Source: an uncultured Tenacibaculum sp. (lineage in GTDB: Bacteria; Bacteroidota; Bacteroidia; Flavobacteriales; Flavobacteriaceae). From it: 32,720 nt of DNA. The stretch spans positions 1 through 32,720 of the forward strand of contig CANNGJ010000030.1 of NCBI GenBank assembly GCA_947504185.1, read 5' to 3'. Made by a program: the position numbers and the translations under genes. How positions within the stretch are numbered: position 1 is the first letter of the stretch; every line of letters begins with the position of its first letter. Below are positions 9,532 through 17,759 of the stretch, piece by piece. The notes under the pieces were generated by a model. The model was given only the letters and a program-made list of their open reading frames with translations, was not told the DNA's origin and searched no databases.

Positions 9532-10536
9532 TTATTCCTCAATTACCACTCTTGTAGGGGTATCTTTTCCGTTAATAATACTCTCAGTTCCTTTTGCTAC
9601 TGCTTTTACCGTTTCTGTAAGTATTCCAATATCTAAAGTTTCTGCTTCATCTGATACTTTATGATAATCAGCATCAATATCTATTGGAGTGGTTGAAAAT
9701 GTATGAGAAGGCACCCCTAAACGTGCTAACGACGCATTATCTGACCTAAAAAATAAATTGAATTTTTTATATGGATCTGGGAACAATTTATAACCAGTTC
9801 CTACTAAATTTTTCTGGATGATTTTTCCGAAGTCAGATCTTTCAAAACCTGTTAACCATGCAGTTTTTGGCCCTGTTTTTGGCTCTTTACCTATTAATTC
9901 TAAGTTAATCCCTGCAACAAACTTAGATGGATCAATATCTTTTCCAAAATGTTTAGAACCAATTAACCCCATTTCTTCAGCAGTAAAACACACAAATAAA
10001 ATACTGCGCTCATTTGTTCCTTTTTTTGCATAATAATCTGCTAAAGAAAGTACACCTACAACACCTGAGGCATCATCATTAGCGCCATTGAATATACGAT
10101 CTCCTTCTCCATCTTTCTTTTCACCTAAATGATCATGATGTGCAGAAACGATTACAAATTCATCTTTCTTTGTAGTACCCTCCAATACCCCAATAATGTT
10201 ACTCATTTCAACACCATTATGTGTGAAATTTTGACGATATGTTTTTAAGTCTCCAAATGATTTTAGCCCAATACGTTTGTATTCATTTTCTATATATTGG
10301 GTTGCTTTTTCCATTCCTTCCGTACCTGGCTTACGTCCTTTCATTTCATCCGCAGCTAAAGTATACAAGTGCTTTCTGACTAGAGAAGAATCAATATATA
10401 CAGAATTATCTTGCTTATTTTCATTTAAAACTTCAACATCGTTTTTAGCTGTCGTTTTATTATTGTCTTTTTTAACTGTTTTACACGCTGTTGTTAACAT
10501 AATTACAGCCACTCCTGTGTATAGTACTCTTTTCAT
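9532..10536 (-). CDS. M28 family zinc aminopeptidase lipoprotein
   Basis: The 334-residue protein carries a probable lipoprotein signal (Cys18 in MLTTACK) and a Lys/Asn-rich linker, then an M28 peptidase domain. The two-zinc ligand set is visible: His133 and Asp135 (AHHDH), bridging Asp154 (NGANDDASG), Glu187-Glu188 (FTAEEMG), Glu213 (NLELIG, where many relatives have Asp) and His292 (DYHKVSD). Length and motif order fit secreted M28 aminopeptidases of Bacteroidota, which remove N-terminal residues from peptides in the periplasm. The gene is transcribed away from kdsA from a shared 66-base intergenic region and ends at its own terminator. Confidence 0.92.
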   Translation of the reverse strand: MKRVLYTGVAVIMLTTACKTVKKDNNKTTAKNDVEVLNENKQDNSVYIDSSLVRKHLYTLAADEMKGRKPGTEGMEKATQYIENEYKRIGLKSFGDLKTYRQNFTHNGVEMSNIIGVLEGTTKKDEFVIVSAHHDHLGEKKDGEGDRIFNGANDDASGVVGVLSLADYYAKKGTNERSILFVCFTAEEMGLIGSKHFGKDIDPSKFVAGINLELIGKEPKTGPKTAWLTGFERSDFGKIIQKNLVGTGYKLFPDPYKKFNLFFRSDNASLARLGVPSHTFSTTPIDIDADYHKVSDEAETLDIGILTETVKAVAKGTESIINGKDTPTRVVIEE

Positions 10537-10578
10537 CTTATTTAATTTAAAAGGTTAAATATAGCCAATTTAATTTCT

Positions 10579-10586
10579 TAATTTTG
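10579..10586 (+). promoter_or_regulatory. Predicted -7 element of kdsA
   Basis: TAATTTTG matches the Bacteroidota sigma-A -7 consensus TAnnTTTG and lies 16 bases before the kdsA start codon. The -33 element is not clear. Confidence 0.4.
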
Positions 10587-10602
10587 TTGAAAATATAATA
10601 TC

Positions 10603-11421
10603 ATGGATTTAAAGCTTATTCCGAATATAAAACATACAAATTCTAATAATTTTTTTCTTTTAGCAGGCCCTTGTGCTATTGAAAGTGAAGACATGGCAAT
10701 GCGCATTGCTGAAAAAGTAATTTCGGTTACTAATAAATTAGAAATTCCATATGTTTTTAAAGGAAGTTTTAAAAAAGCTAATCGTAGTAGAATAGATAGT
10801 TTTACTGGGATTGGTGATGAAAAGGCTTTAAAAATCTTAAGAAAGGTTTCTGAAACATTTAATGTTCCAACTGTTACTGATATTCATGAAGTTTCTGATG
10901 CTTATAAAGCTGCAGAATATGTAGATGTTTTACAGATTCCTGCTTTTCTAGTTCGTCAAACTGATTTAGTTGTAGCTGCCGCAAAAACAGGCAAAGTAGT
11001 GAATTTAAAAAAGGGGCAATTTATGAGCCCTGAAGCTATGCAACATGCTGTTCAAAAAGTAAAAGATGCTGGTTCTGAAAAAGCATGGATTACTGATAGA
11101 GGAACTATGTTTGGCTATCAAGATATGATTGTAGATTTTAGAGGAATTCCTACAATGCGTCAATTCGCTCCTACTGTTTTAGACGTAACTCACTCTTTAC
11201 AACAACCTAATCAATCTAGTGGTGTAACTGGTGGTAGACCAGACATGATTGAAACTATTGCAAGAGCTGGAGTAGTGAACAATGTTGATGGTTTATTTAT
11301 TGAAACCCATTTTGATCCTGCAAATGCTAAAAGCGATGGTGCAAATATGTTACATCTCGATTATTTAGAAAATTTACTTACCAACCTTGTTACTATTAGG
11401 AAAACTATTAATAATTTATAG
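10603..11421 (+). CDS. kdsA: 3-deoxy-8-phosphooctulonate synthase (KDO-8-P synthase)
   Basis: The 272-residue enzyme condenses phosphoenolpyruvate with arabinose 5-phosphate to make KDO 8-phosphate, a cytosolic step in lipopolysaccharide core synthesis. Signatures seen are AGPCAIES (21-28), KGSFKKANRSR, QIPAFLVRQTDL, DRGTMFGY and the C-terminal FIETHFDPANAKSDG. The metal ligands of the metal-dependent class are all present: Cys24, His197, Glu234 and Asp245. This marks it as the Aquifex-like metal-dependent type, because the E. coli enzyme has Asn in place of the Cys. Length and start are normal for the family. The downstream transglutaminase-like gene begins 39 bases later and is probably co-transcribed. 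Confidence 0.96.
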   Translation: MDLKLIPNIKHTNSNNFFLLAGPCAIESEDMAMRIAEKVISVTNKLEIPYVFKGSFKKANRSRIDSFTGIGDEKALKILRKVSETFNVPTVTDIHEVSDAYKAAEYVDVLQIPAFLVRQTDLVVAAAKTGKVVNLKKGQFMSPEAMQHAVQKVKDAGSEKAWITDRGTMFGYQDMIVDFRGIPTMRQFAPTVLDVTHSLQQPNQSSGVTGGRPDMIETIARAGVVNNVDGLFIETHFDPANAKSDGANMLHLDYLENLLTNLVTIRKTINNL

Positions 11422-11460
11422 GCACAGTTTTTGATCCATAAAATTGTTTCAAACTTCAAT

Positions 11461-12411
11461 ATGAAACAACTTTTATTTCTTTTATTACTTAACTCCTCAT
11501 TAGGGTTTGCTCAAAATTTTTCTTCAATTGAAGAGATAACAAAAGAATATCCAAAATATTTAAGTGCTGATAAATTAGCACAACAAATCTCTGTTGATTT
11601 TAAAACTCCTCAACAACAAGTTAAAGCTGTTTTTTACTGGGTTAGTAAAAATATTAATTACGATTTAGATAATTTTTACAACCCTAAACAAAAAAGAATA
11701 CGCTTTCACTATAAAGACGAAGTTGAAAAACAACAAAAAATTAAGGCAATTAAGGATGAGATTGTAACTAAAGTTTTTACTACAAGAAAAGCTGTTTGTG
11801 AAGGCTATGCTCAAACTATTGCAAAAGTTTGTAACATCTTAAATATTGAAAACGAAGTTATAAAAGGCTATGTAAGAAATTCACTAAATGATATTAACAA
11901 TGTAAGAAATATTCCTAATCATGCTTGGAATGCCATAAAAATTAATGACAAATGGATGTATATGGATGCTACTTGGGCAGCAGGAGCAGTTTTTAATAAC
12001 AAATGGCAGAAAGAATTCAATCAGTATTATTACAACATTACTAAAGAAAAACATTTTAAAACACACTTTCCTGAAAGTACTCTTTGGCAATTACGTATTG
12101 GTAGATTCTCTAAAGAGAATTATTATAAGCAGCCTATTTATGAGTCGTCTTTTTTAAAATCTGATTTAGAATTAATTTCTCCCAGTCAAGGAGTTTTAAA
12201 TCGTAAAGAGATTATTGAGTTTAAAATAAAAAACTTAAAACCTAATCAAAAAATATTGTTGAGTTATAGCGGTAGTCAGTATGCAAAGAAACCAAATAAT
12301 GTAGCTTTTAAAAATAATATCGCTACTATTTTAGTTACTCCTCCACAAAACACAAAAGGTTTATTTTTAATTATTGATAATGAAGTCGTTCTGGAATTTT
12401 TAATAAAATAG
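11461..12411 (+). CDS. Secreted transglutaminase-like (papain-fold) protein
   Basis: I place the start at the ATG at 11461, because it begins a clean signal peptide (MKQLLFLLLLNSSLGFAQ). The upstream in-frame ATG at 11431 would add a polar leader. The protein is then 316 residues. A transglutaminase-like domain follows, with the triad Cys113 (KAVCEGYA), His154 (PNHAWNAI) and Asp169 (YMDATWAAG), which is the usual order and spacing. The C-terminal region from about 210 is beta-rich and resembles an Ig-like or Big domain. Such proteins in Bacteroidota are exported; some relatives act as proteases or peptide cross-linking enzymes, but the substrate here is unknown. It lies just downstream of kdsA on the same strand. 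Confidence 0.85.
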   Translation: MKQLLFLLLLNSSLGFAQNFSSIEEITKEYPKYLSADKLAQQISVDFKTPQQQVKAVFYWVSKNINYDLDNFYNPKQKRIRFHYKDEVEKQQKIKAIKDEIVTKVFTTRKAVCEGYAQTIAKVCNILNIENEVIKGYVRNSLNDINNVRNIPNHAWNAIKINDKWMYMDATWAAGAVFNNKWQKEFNQYYYNITKEKHFKTHFPESTLWQLRIGRFSKENYYKQPIYESSFLKSDLELISPSQGVLNRKEIIEFKIKNLKPNQKILLSYSGSQYAKKPNNVAFKNNIATILVTPPQNTKGLFLIIDNEVVLEFLIK

Positions 12412-12761
12412 TTATTTATTTCTCGTCTCATAAGCTTCACTTAAAACAGATACTAAAACTTCACTATTTATTTCTTTTAACTTAAAATAACGAAGAGATT
12501 TAACTGCTTTTCTATTTTCAGAAACTAGAAACTCATTATACATTTTAAGTGTTGTATTGCAATAAAAACCTACATCAACATATCCTTTTTTGTTGCATTG
12601 AAATAACATAATGGTTTACCATTTAAATAGTAAAATGGGATTTTCCATTTATACTGCAAATCTACTCCTTGAAAATTAGTTTCTATCAAAATTTGTAGAT
12701 GCAGTAGAATGGATTGTAGTAGTTCTGGTTGTTTTAATATATATTCTTCAGGTGGTTTCAT
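12412..12761 (-). pseudogene. DUF1801 family protein, split by a -1 frameshift
   Basis: Two overlapping reading frames together make one DUF1801 protein of about 116 residues. The first (12761 to 12570) gives MKPPEEYILKQPE and YKWKIPFYYLNGKPLCYFNATKK, then stops at TAG. The second, entered near 12590, gives KKGYVDVGFY through to the end at 12412. The joint is at a run of six A on the minus strand (T-run 12586-12591). Read in the first frame, the bases are A AAA AAG, the classic bacterial -1 slippery heptamer, and slipping there restores exactly the expected protein. Three explanations remain: a one-base deletion that kills the gene, a sequencing error in the homopolymer, or programmed frameshifting. 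DUF1801 proteins are small and of unknown function, related in fold to YdhG/YjbR-type proteins. Confidence 0.75.
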
Positions 12762-12764
12762 TAA

Positions 12765-12983
12765 CTACAATGCTCTAATTTTTCGCAAAACATCCTCTAA
12801 ACCATTTAATTGTAACTCATATACTAATCCCATCATCTTTCCTAATTTTCCTTGAGGAAAACCTTTGTTCTTATACCAAACAATATAATATTCTGGTATA
12901 TCAACTAAATATACACCTTTATATTTACCAAAAGGCATCCGCATATTTGCTGTATCAATTAGAAACTGTTTATCTGGTAACAT
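12765..12983 (-). CDS. DUF3820 family small protein
   Basis: The 72-residue protein has the DUF3820 core: MPFGKYKGVYLVDIPEYYIVW (about 16-36), followed by KGFPQGKLG and a C-terminal helix (MMGLVYELQLNGLEDVLRKI). No signal peptide or membrane segment is present, so it is probably cytosolic. The stop is three bases from the start of the split DUF1801 gene on the same strand, so the two were probably expressed together. Function is unknown; the family name quorum-sensing-regulated virulence factor comes from one distant relative and should not be carried over. Confidence 0.8.
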   Translation of the reverse strand: MLPDKQFLIDTANMRMPFGKYKGVYLVDIPEYYIVWYKNKGFPQGKLGKMMGLVYELQLNGLEDVLRKIRAL

Positions 12984-12997
12984 ATAGCTATAAAAAA

Positions 12998-13013
12998 TCC
13001 TGCCGAAGCAGGA
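12998..13013 (-). terminator. Terminator of the saccharopine-dehydrogenase-like gene
   Basis: TCCTGC (12998-13003) and GCAGGA (13008-13013) form a stem around a CGAA tetraloop (TTCG on the minus strand), followed on the minus strand by a T-run. It lies ten bases past the stop of the upstream gene. Confidence 0.8.
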
Positions 13014-13022
13014 GTTAAATTA

Positions 13023-14231
13023 TTATTCTTTTCCGTCTACGTAATCTTGTAAATATAAATAACGCTCAGTTAGTTTCCCATCACTTGTAGTCATTTTAGC
13101 TCGCTCTAAAATACCTTCCTTATCATTATTATAGAATGATGGAATAACATGTTTTAAAAACATTTCTCCAAATCCTTCACTTGCATCTTTTGGTAATTCA
13201 CATGGTAAATTATCAACTGCCATTACTGTAATAGCTTTTTCATCCATAAAATCAATTTCTGATTCTGTTTCAGGATTATATCCATAAATAGGATTAGCAA
13301 TAGTTGAAGGGCGAATTGTACAAGCTACTGGTCCATCAATATCACAAGAAACATCTGCAACATATTTAATTTTGAAATCTGAATGCTTTGCATCCTCTCT
13401 TGTAAATAAATACGGAGCTCCATCCCCATAAAAATGTCCAGCAATAAAGAAATTTGTTACTTTAGCATATGACATAAAGTTACTTTCATATCCACTTGGG
13501 TCTTTATAAAAAGCATACTTATCACCAGCCTTACCATCAATACGCTTATTATATTCCATAACATCTGCCATACAATATACTGGCTCAGAAAAATCGGAAG
13601 TTAAGTATAAAGTATCTGAAACTTCTTTAATTTTTAAGTGGTCTAAAATTTCTTTAGCACCCTTAGCCACCTTACCAGTACCTGTTAGCAATATTTTAAT
13701 ATTTGGTAAAGTTATTTTATCAAGTTCAGCTTTTACAGCTTCTAAATCTGGTAATGTTTCTACCTTAGGTAAATTAAAGATTCCTTCTCTAATACCTAAA
13801 GCTCTAAATCCGTTATATGCACCAACTAAACCAGCATAACGACCAAAACCAATTAACCTTGCTCCACTTTCTTTTACAATCGTTTCATGATCATACATTT
13901 CAATATTTCTCTCTAGCATTGCCTTTAACAACTTTCTATTATAAGGCTGTTTCTTTATAGTGTGAGAAAAATAAAAGTATTTTTTATTAGGAATTAAGTT
14001 TTCAACAGGAACTTCTTTTACCCCTAACAATACATCGCAATCAGATACATCATTCGACACCTCTATTCCTAAGTTTCTATAAGCTTCATCAGAAAAAACG
14101 CGAATATCAGAACTTTCAACCACTATTTCAGCTTCTGGAAATTGTTGCTTAAACTCTTGTAATTTTTCAGGTGAAAAAACAACTCTTCTATCTGGTGGAT
14201 TCTTACGTTCTTTTATGATTCCGAATTTCAT
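13023..14231 (-). CDS. Saccharopine-dehydrogenase / alanine-dehydrogenase-like NAD(P)-dependent oxidoreductase
   Basis: The 402-residue protein has the AlaDh/PNT N-terminal fold starting MKFGIIKERKNPPDRRVVF, a second domain with a dinucleotide-binding loop (LLTGTGKVAKG, 181-191), and a C-terminal return to the first domain. Lys72 (GVKEVP) and His90 (FSHTIKKQ) match the catalytic Lys and His of the lysine-forming saccharopine dehydrogenases. GFGRYAGLVGAYNG (128-141) is also typical. Length fits. Family members oxidise saccharopine or a related amino-acid adduct. Whether this enzyme works in lysine breakdown cannot be decided from the window, as no partner gene lies beside it. It appears to be monocistronic, with its own terminator at 12998-13013. 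Confidence 0.85.
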   Translation of the reverse strand: MKFGIIKERKNPPDRRVVFSPEKLQEFKQQFPEAEIVVESSDIRVFSDEAYRNLGIEVSNDVSDCDVLLGVKEVPVENLIPNKKYFYFSHTIKKQPYNRKLLKAMLERNIEMYDHETIVKESGARLIGFGRYAGLVGAYNGFRALGIREGIFNLPKVETLPDLEAVKAELDKITLPNIKILLTGTGKVAKGAKEILDHLKIKEVSDTLYLTSDFSEPVYCMADVMEYNKRIDGKAGDKYAFYKDPSGYESNFMSYAKVTNFFIAGHFYGDGAPYLFTREDAKHSDFKIKYVADVSCDIDGPVACTIRPSTIANPIYGYNPETESEIDFMDEKAITVMAVDNLPCELPKDASEGFGEMFLKHVIPSFYNNDKEGILERAKMTTSDGKLTERYLYLQDYVDGKE

Positions 14232-14424
14232 GATCTATTTGTATTAAAATTTAACAAATTGTCTGTAATTGTTATAAATTACAACAAGCTTCGCGAAAAT
14301 ACTTGTTTTATACGTATCGCACAAATAGTATTTTTATATATTTGTTGCCCACAAATAAAAAGGCTATACTGTATTATTTCATTGGTATATTTATTGATTA
14401 TTTATTTGTGTTCTTTAACATATT

Positions 14425-14816
14425 GGGGACGACTGGTTTTGACAGCAAGGTCAGTGATAATGTAAGCATACCGAGGAGTGAAATGACAACTCGTAAAACT
14501 TATTTCAACTTTTTAAACGGCGAAGATAACTACGCTTTAGCTGCATAATCTGAATTAACAGTAAGATTAGCCTCGGCGCACTAGGTGCGCAAGCTTTATG
14601 TCCACGAAAAGCCTTGGTTTACGGCGTTTCATTTTTGGGCATCGTAAAAGTAAACATAGAAAATTTAGTGCTTCGATAAGTTTTCGAAACTAAAGAAGAT
14701 AAGTTATAGTTAGGCTGTTTTTGGTCAGGCTATAATCGAAAATTAAACAAAAACTAAGTATGTAGAAAACCTTTGAGCTGCTTGTTTGGACCCGAGTTCG
14801 ATTCTCGGCGTCTCCA
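14425..14816 (+). ncRNA. ssrA: Transfer-messenger RNA (tmRNA)
   Basis: The 5' end GGGGACGACTGGTTTTGACAGC is the conserved tmRNA start, and GGGGAC pairs with GTCTCC at the 3' end, leaving A14816 as discriminator base. The T-arm segment (GAGTTCGATTCTCGGCGTCTCC) is intact. The genomic bases after A14816 are CAA, so the CCA end must be added after transcription. About 392 bases is normal for the group. tmRNA rescues ribosomes stalled on broken mRNAs by adding a degradation tag. Its 3' end is the insertion site of the island that follows; the core repeat leaves the tRNA-like end sequence complete. Confidence 0.97.
14519..14548 (+). other. tmRNA tag reading frame (GEDNYALAA)
   Basis: GGC GAA GAT AAC TAC GCT TTA GCT GCA TAA encodes GEDNYALAA after the tRNA-borne Ala. 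The ALAA end is the usual ClpXP degradation signal, and the GExNYALAA form is typical of Bacteroidota. Confidence 0.93.
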
Positions 14817-14819
14817 CAA
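14804..14819 (+). repeat. attL core of the ssrA-integrated island
   Basis: The 16-base sequence CTCGGCGTCTCCACAA, at the 3' end of ssrA, occurs again at 29407-29422 next to the integrase gene. It marks the left junction. Confidence 0.88.
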
Positions 14820-14824
14820 TTAAG

Positions 14825-14860
14825 CCCTGTAGATATTGATTTTACAGGGTTTATTTTTTT
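14825..14860 (+). terminator. ssrA terminator supplied by the island
   Basis: CCCTGTA (14825-14831) pairs with TACAGGG (14843-14849), followed by TTTATTTTTTT. It lies just past the ssrA end, on the island side of the att core. A related hairpin stands in the same place after the right core (29428-29452). Confidence 0.85.
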
Positions 14861-14861
14861 A

Positions 14862-14880
14862 GGTGACAATTTTGGTGACA
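14862..14880 (+). promoter_or_regulatory. Paired GGTGACA repeats, possible integrase arm-type sites (left)
   Basis: GGTGACA occurs at 14862-14868 and again at 14874-14880, a 12-base period, 42 bases inside the left core. The same arrangement, with one base changed, lies inside the right end at 29270-29288. Matching short direct repeats near both ends are what integrase arm sites look like. Confidence 0.45.
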
Positions 14881-14890
14881 TAATTTAGTT

Positions 14891-15685
14891 TTACTTGTTT
14901 CGATTAAGTCTGAAGACAAAATCAAAAAAGGTCTTTTGATTATCAGAAAAAAAATCTGAAGTTTGATATATCTCTTTGATATGTTGACGAATTAGATTGT
15001 CCTTTTGTTTACTCTCAATATTCTTTAATTGCGCACTTAAATCCTCTACTAAATTTTCATACTTTTTTTTTGTCATTAAGACTGCGAAACTACCTTTAGA
15101 CAACTTGCCTAACAACCAAAGTAAATTATCTAACTTTTCATAGTTGTTAATATTTGTGGCAATATTAAGTTGCTTCAAACAATTGAAGTAATTATCCTCG
15201 TTTATTTTATTTATAGTTGTAATAAGGCTATTCTTTTTAAGTAGTTTATATGAATCTAATGCCAAACTATCATAGATCGGGAAATTACCATCATTTAAAA
15301 AATAGATATATTTAGATATTAAAGAGATTGCTTTACCAAATGGTTTACCAGATTTATCTATTCCATATTCCTTTAAAAATAATGAGCTTATTATAGAAGC
15401 CTCATTTGGTCTGTTGAGAAATTTAGTGGTTTCTGTTCTTAAAATACTATCTGAATAAACAGAAATAGCTTTAGTTAATTCATCAATACCATATAAACGT
15501 TTACTCATTTGAGTTGAGTAATTACTATCAATAATAGTTATTCTATTTTTTACGACACTTTCAAAGTTTATTGTATTGTTATTCTTAAATAATATTGAAA
15601 TAATGTCTTTGTTAGACTGGTATTGTGTCTCAGAACTTAAAATTTCGTGAGCAAGCTCTGAATAGTATTTAAGTTCGTTACACAT
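14891..15685 (-). CDS. Protein of unknown function, last gene of the defence-like operon
   Basis: The 264-residue, mostly helical protein has no signal peptide or membrane segment. I do not recognise it with confidence. Two parts stand out: NRITIIDSNYSTQM near residues 46-60, and SKYIYFLNDGNFPIYDSLALDS at about 123-144. The second resembles the helical core of proteins often found beside restriction and defence genes, and faintly recalls a helix-hairpin-helix glycosylase-like fold; this is only an impression. The C-terminal 60 residues are lysine-rich and likely coiled coil. It starts four bases after the stop of the ATPase gene, so it is expressed with it. Being the last and least conserved-looking gene, it could be a nuclease-like effector or a specificity partner. 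Confidence 0.8.
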   Translation of the reverse strand: MCNELKYYSELAHEILSSETQYQSNKDIISILFKNNNTINFESVVKNRITIIDSNYSTQMSKRLYGIDELTKAISVYSDSILRTETTKFLNRPNEASIISSLFLKEYGIDKSGKPFGKAISLISKYIYFLNDGNFPIYDSLALDSYKLLKKNSLITTINKINEDNYFNCLKQLNIATNINNYEKLDNLLWLLGKLSKGSFAVLMTKKKYENLVEDLSAQLKNIESKQKDNLIRQHIKEIYQTSDFFSDNQKTFFDFVFRLNRNK

Positions 15686-15689
15686 TAGT

Positions 15690-17759
15690 TTACAATTGTT
15701 TGTAAGAAATTCTATTACTTAAGAAATCAAAATAAAATTCAATATTATAAGAGTCTAATAGTTGCTTTAGAGTTAAACTACCTTTATTAACAAATGTGTT
15801 TTCTAAAAAACTATTTATTGTAAGACCTAAATTTAAAATGAAAACGTGTCTGTTAATTATTTTTAATATTTTTTCTCTTATAGGATTATTAATATCGTAT
15901 GAAATTATTCTATTTGTATCTAAACCTAAATATTGATTATTATTCATTTGCCATTTAAGAACTTTACACTGAGGTATAGCAATATTATGAGAAGCAATTA
16001 AGTTACTTATTGAAAAATCTGAATCTATCACAAAATCAAAGGTATAATTTAATGAAGGATGTCTAAATGTCAATTCAATACCTTTTGACAAAATAATTGT
16101 TGAAATTGGGATTGGAAATAATCTTTTTATATCATCAATTAGAGTAAAAATTTTCTTTAGTTCAATTGTGTAAACTGGTTCGGATAAATTATGGTGTGCC
16201 TGTCTGTTTAAAATGAATGCCTTTGATTGTTCAAAGTCTTTATTCATTTCTGGACTGATTGTATCCATATCAATAGACAAAGCCTTAAAGTGCTCTCTAA
16301 ATAGTTTCCAATAGTGGGCAAGGTTATGAAACTTGTCTTCAACAGTCTTTGTGTATTCTTCTGGTAATCTCTCCTTTACAACTTTTTCAAATTCTTTCCG
16401 TAAGTATAAGGAAGTAGCAACGTAGTCTTTTGCTTTAAAATATTTTTTAGCCTTATCATAATTAGTGTATTCAGAATTAATCATAACTGGTTTATCACCT
16501 ATCGCTTGTGGCTCATATATTTCTTGTATAGACCAATTACTTGTTTGACTATGCTGTTGTATTTTATACAAACAGAAATCATAAAAGCTTTTCTCGTGGG
16601 TGAATAAATAAATTTTGAATCTACTTGTAAATTCCGTTAGGATAATATCCATTACTTTATCACGATTACTCATATCTAAACTAATAAGTAAATCGTCTAA
16701 AGCTAAAAATTGACCATCAAAATTAGGTCTTATATTAACATTAAGTAAACTAAAACGAATAGCCAAAGCAATGCTTGTTAACTTAGCTTCATTAAGATAT
16801 GATTGAGGTCGATTAATAACCGTATAACTGCCATCCTGATTTAGTGTTTCAATTTTCAGGGATATTATAGGCTCATTGAAGTCGGTAAGATTGTACCATC
16901 TTTCATAATCTACACCTCTATAACTATAAAACTGAGGATGGATTTTAGAAAAGGTTAAGGGGTGTTTATAGTCAAGAGAAATGCGGATGCCGTCATTATA
17001 AATTGATTCAAAATATTTTTTATAAAAGTCATTAACATATGTGTTAATTTCTCCTAACCAATAATTAACGTCTTGATTAAAATTATTAACGCTAATATCA
17101 AACTGATTCTGCAAGTTAGTGCTTTTACTTAATGTAAATGTATTATTAGAATGTAATTTGAACGGTTTCGAGTTGTTTAATTCTTTTAAATCTTGAGATA
17201 ATGTTCTTATTCCATTACCTGCACTATTAAATAAGAAAGGAAAAATATCTCTGACAAAAACTTGCCATAAATTAATTTCTTTAGAGTTACGATAATTATA
17301 AAAATTTATTAATAATCTATTAGCTATAAAATCACTATGTCTATTTAAATTTTCTGTAAAAGTTAAGTCTCTAAAGCCACTTGGAGAAGAGCCTCTTAAG
17401 CCTAAAATATCTATTTTCTCCATTCTACCATCACTAAAATAAGCTTCAACATAAGAGTTTTGACCAATAGTTTGAGGGTTGGTTATTTCACCTTGAGCAT
17501 TTATTGTAAAGCTTGGTAGGCTTTTTAAGTAATTTAGATTTATTAAATTCTCTGGGTTGTTGGGAGTAAAATATTTTGCTATTTCAACAGTGCTTTTAGT
17601 AGATGCCTGTAATAAAGTGTACAGAGCCCAATAAATAGAACTTTTACCACTGCCATTCTCACCGTACAATAAGACGTTTTTTTCTTCAAAATCAATCGTA
17701 GATTCTTCATTTGGGAAACCTTTAAAGTTTCTTATTTTTAATTTTGAAATTACAGGCAT
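15690..17759 (-). CDS. SMC/RecF-like AAA ATPase of the defence-like operon
   Basis: The 689-residue protein opens with the SMC/RecF-type signature ISKLKIRNFKGF and a Walker A motif GENGSGKS (33-40). Walker B is FLALDDLLISLD (351-362) with the Asp-Asp pair at 355-356, followed by a switch His (His388, LFTHEKSF). The segment between is short for an SMC protein and has no long coiled coil, as in OLD-, PtuA- and RloC-like defence ATPases. The C-terminal third (about 430-690) is different: a helical part with LRKEFEKVV (453-461) and LNRQAHHNL (517-525) could be a HEPN-like domain, which is a tentative reading, and a beta-rich tail follows. The start overlaps the methylase stop by one base (TAATG). 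It probably senses or processes DNA ends or couples ATP use to an effector. Confidence 0.88.
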   Translation of the reverse strand: MPVISKLKIRNFKGFPNEESTIDFEEKNVLLYGENGSGKSSIYWALYTLLQASTKSTVEIAKYFTPNNPENLINLNYLKSLPSFTINAQGEITNPQTIGQNSYVEAYFSDGRMEKIDILGLRGSSPSGFRDLTFTENLNRHSDFIANRLLINFYNYRNSKEINLWQVFVRDIFPFLFNSAGNGIRTLSQDLKELNNSKPFKLHSNNTFTLSKSTNLQNQFDISVNNFNQDVNYWLGEINTYVNDFYKKYFESIYNDGIRISLDYKHPLTFSKIHPQFYSYRGVDYERWYNLTDFNEPIISLKIETLNQDGSYTVINRPQSYLNEAKLTSIALAIRFSLLNVNIRPNFDGQFLALDDLLISLDMSNRDKVMDIILTEFTSRFKIYLFTHEKSFYDFCLYKIQQHSQTSNWSIQEIYEPQAIGDKPVMINSEYTNYDKAKKYFKAKDYVATSLYLRKEFEKVVKERLPEEYTKTVEDKFHNLAHYWKLFREHFKALSIDMDTISPEMNKDFEQSKAFILNRQAHHNLSEPVYTIELKKIFTLIDDIKRLFPIPISTIILSKGIELTFRHPSLNYTFDFVIDSDFSISNLIASHNIAIPQCKVLKWQMNNNQYLGLDTNRIISYDINNPIREKILKIINRHVFILNLGLTINSFLENTFVNKGSLTLKQLLDSYNIEFYFDFLSNRISYKQL

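Noticed and set aside
14303..14548. Plus-strand open frame ending in NGEDNYALAA
   Set aside because: It is the tmRNA tag frame extended backwards through the structural part of ssrA and its upstream region; not a protein gene.
14690..14881. Minus-strand frame with CGDAENRTRVQ
   Set aside because: It is the antisense of the ssrA 3' end and terminator; such frames are a common annotation artefact.
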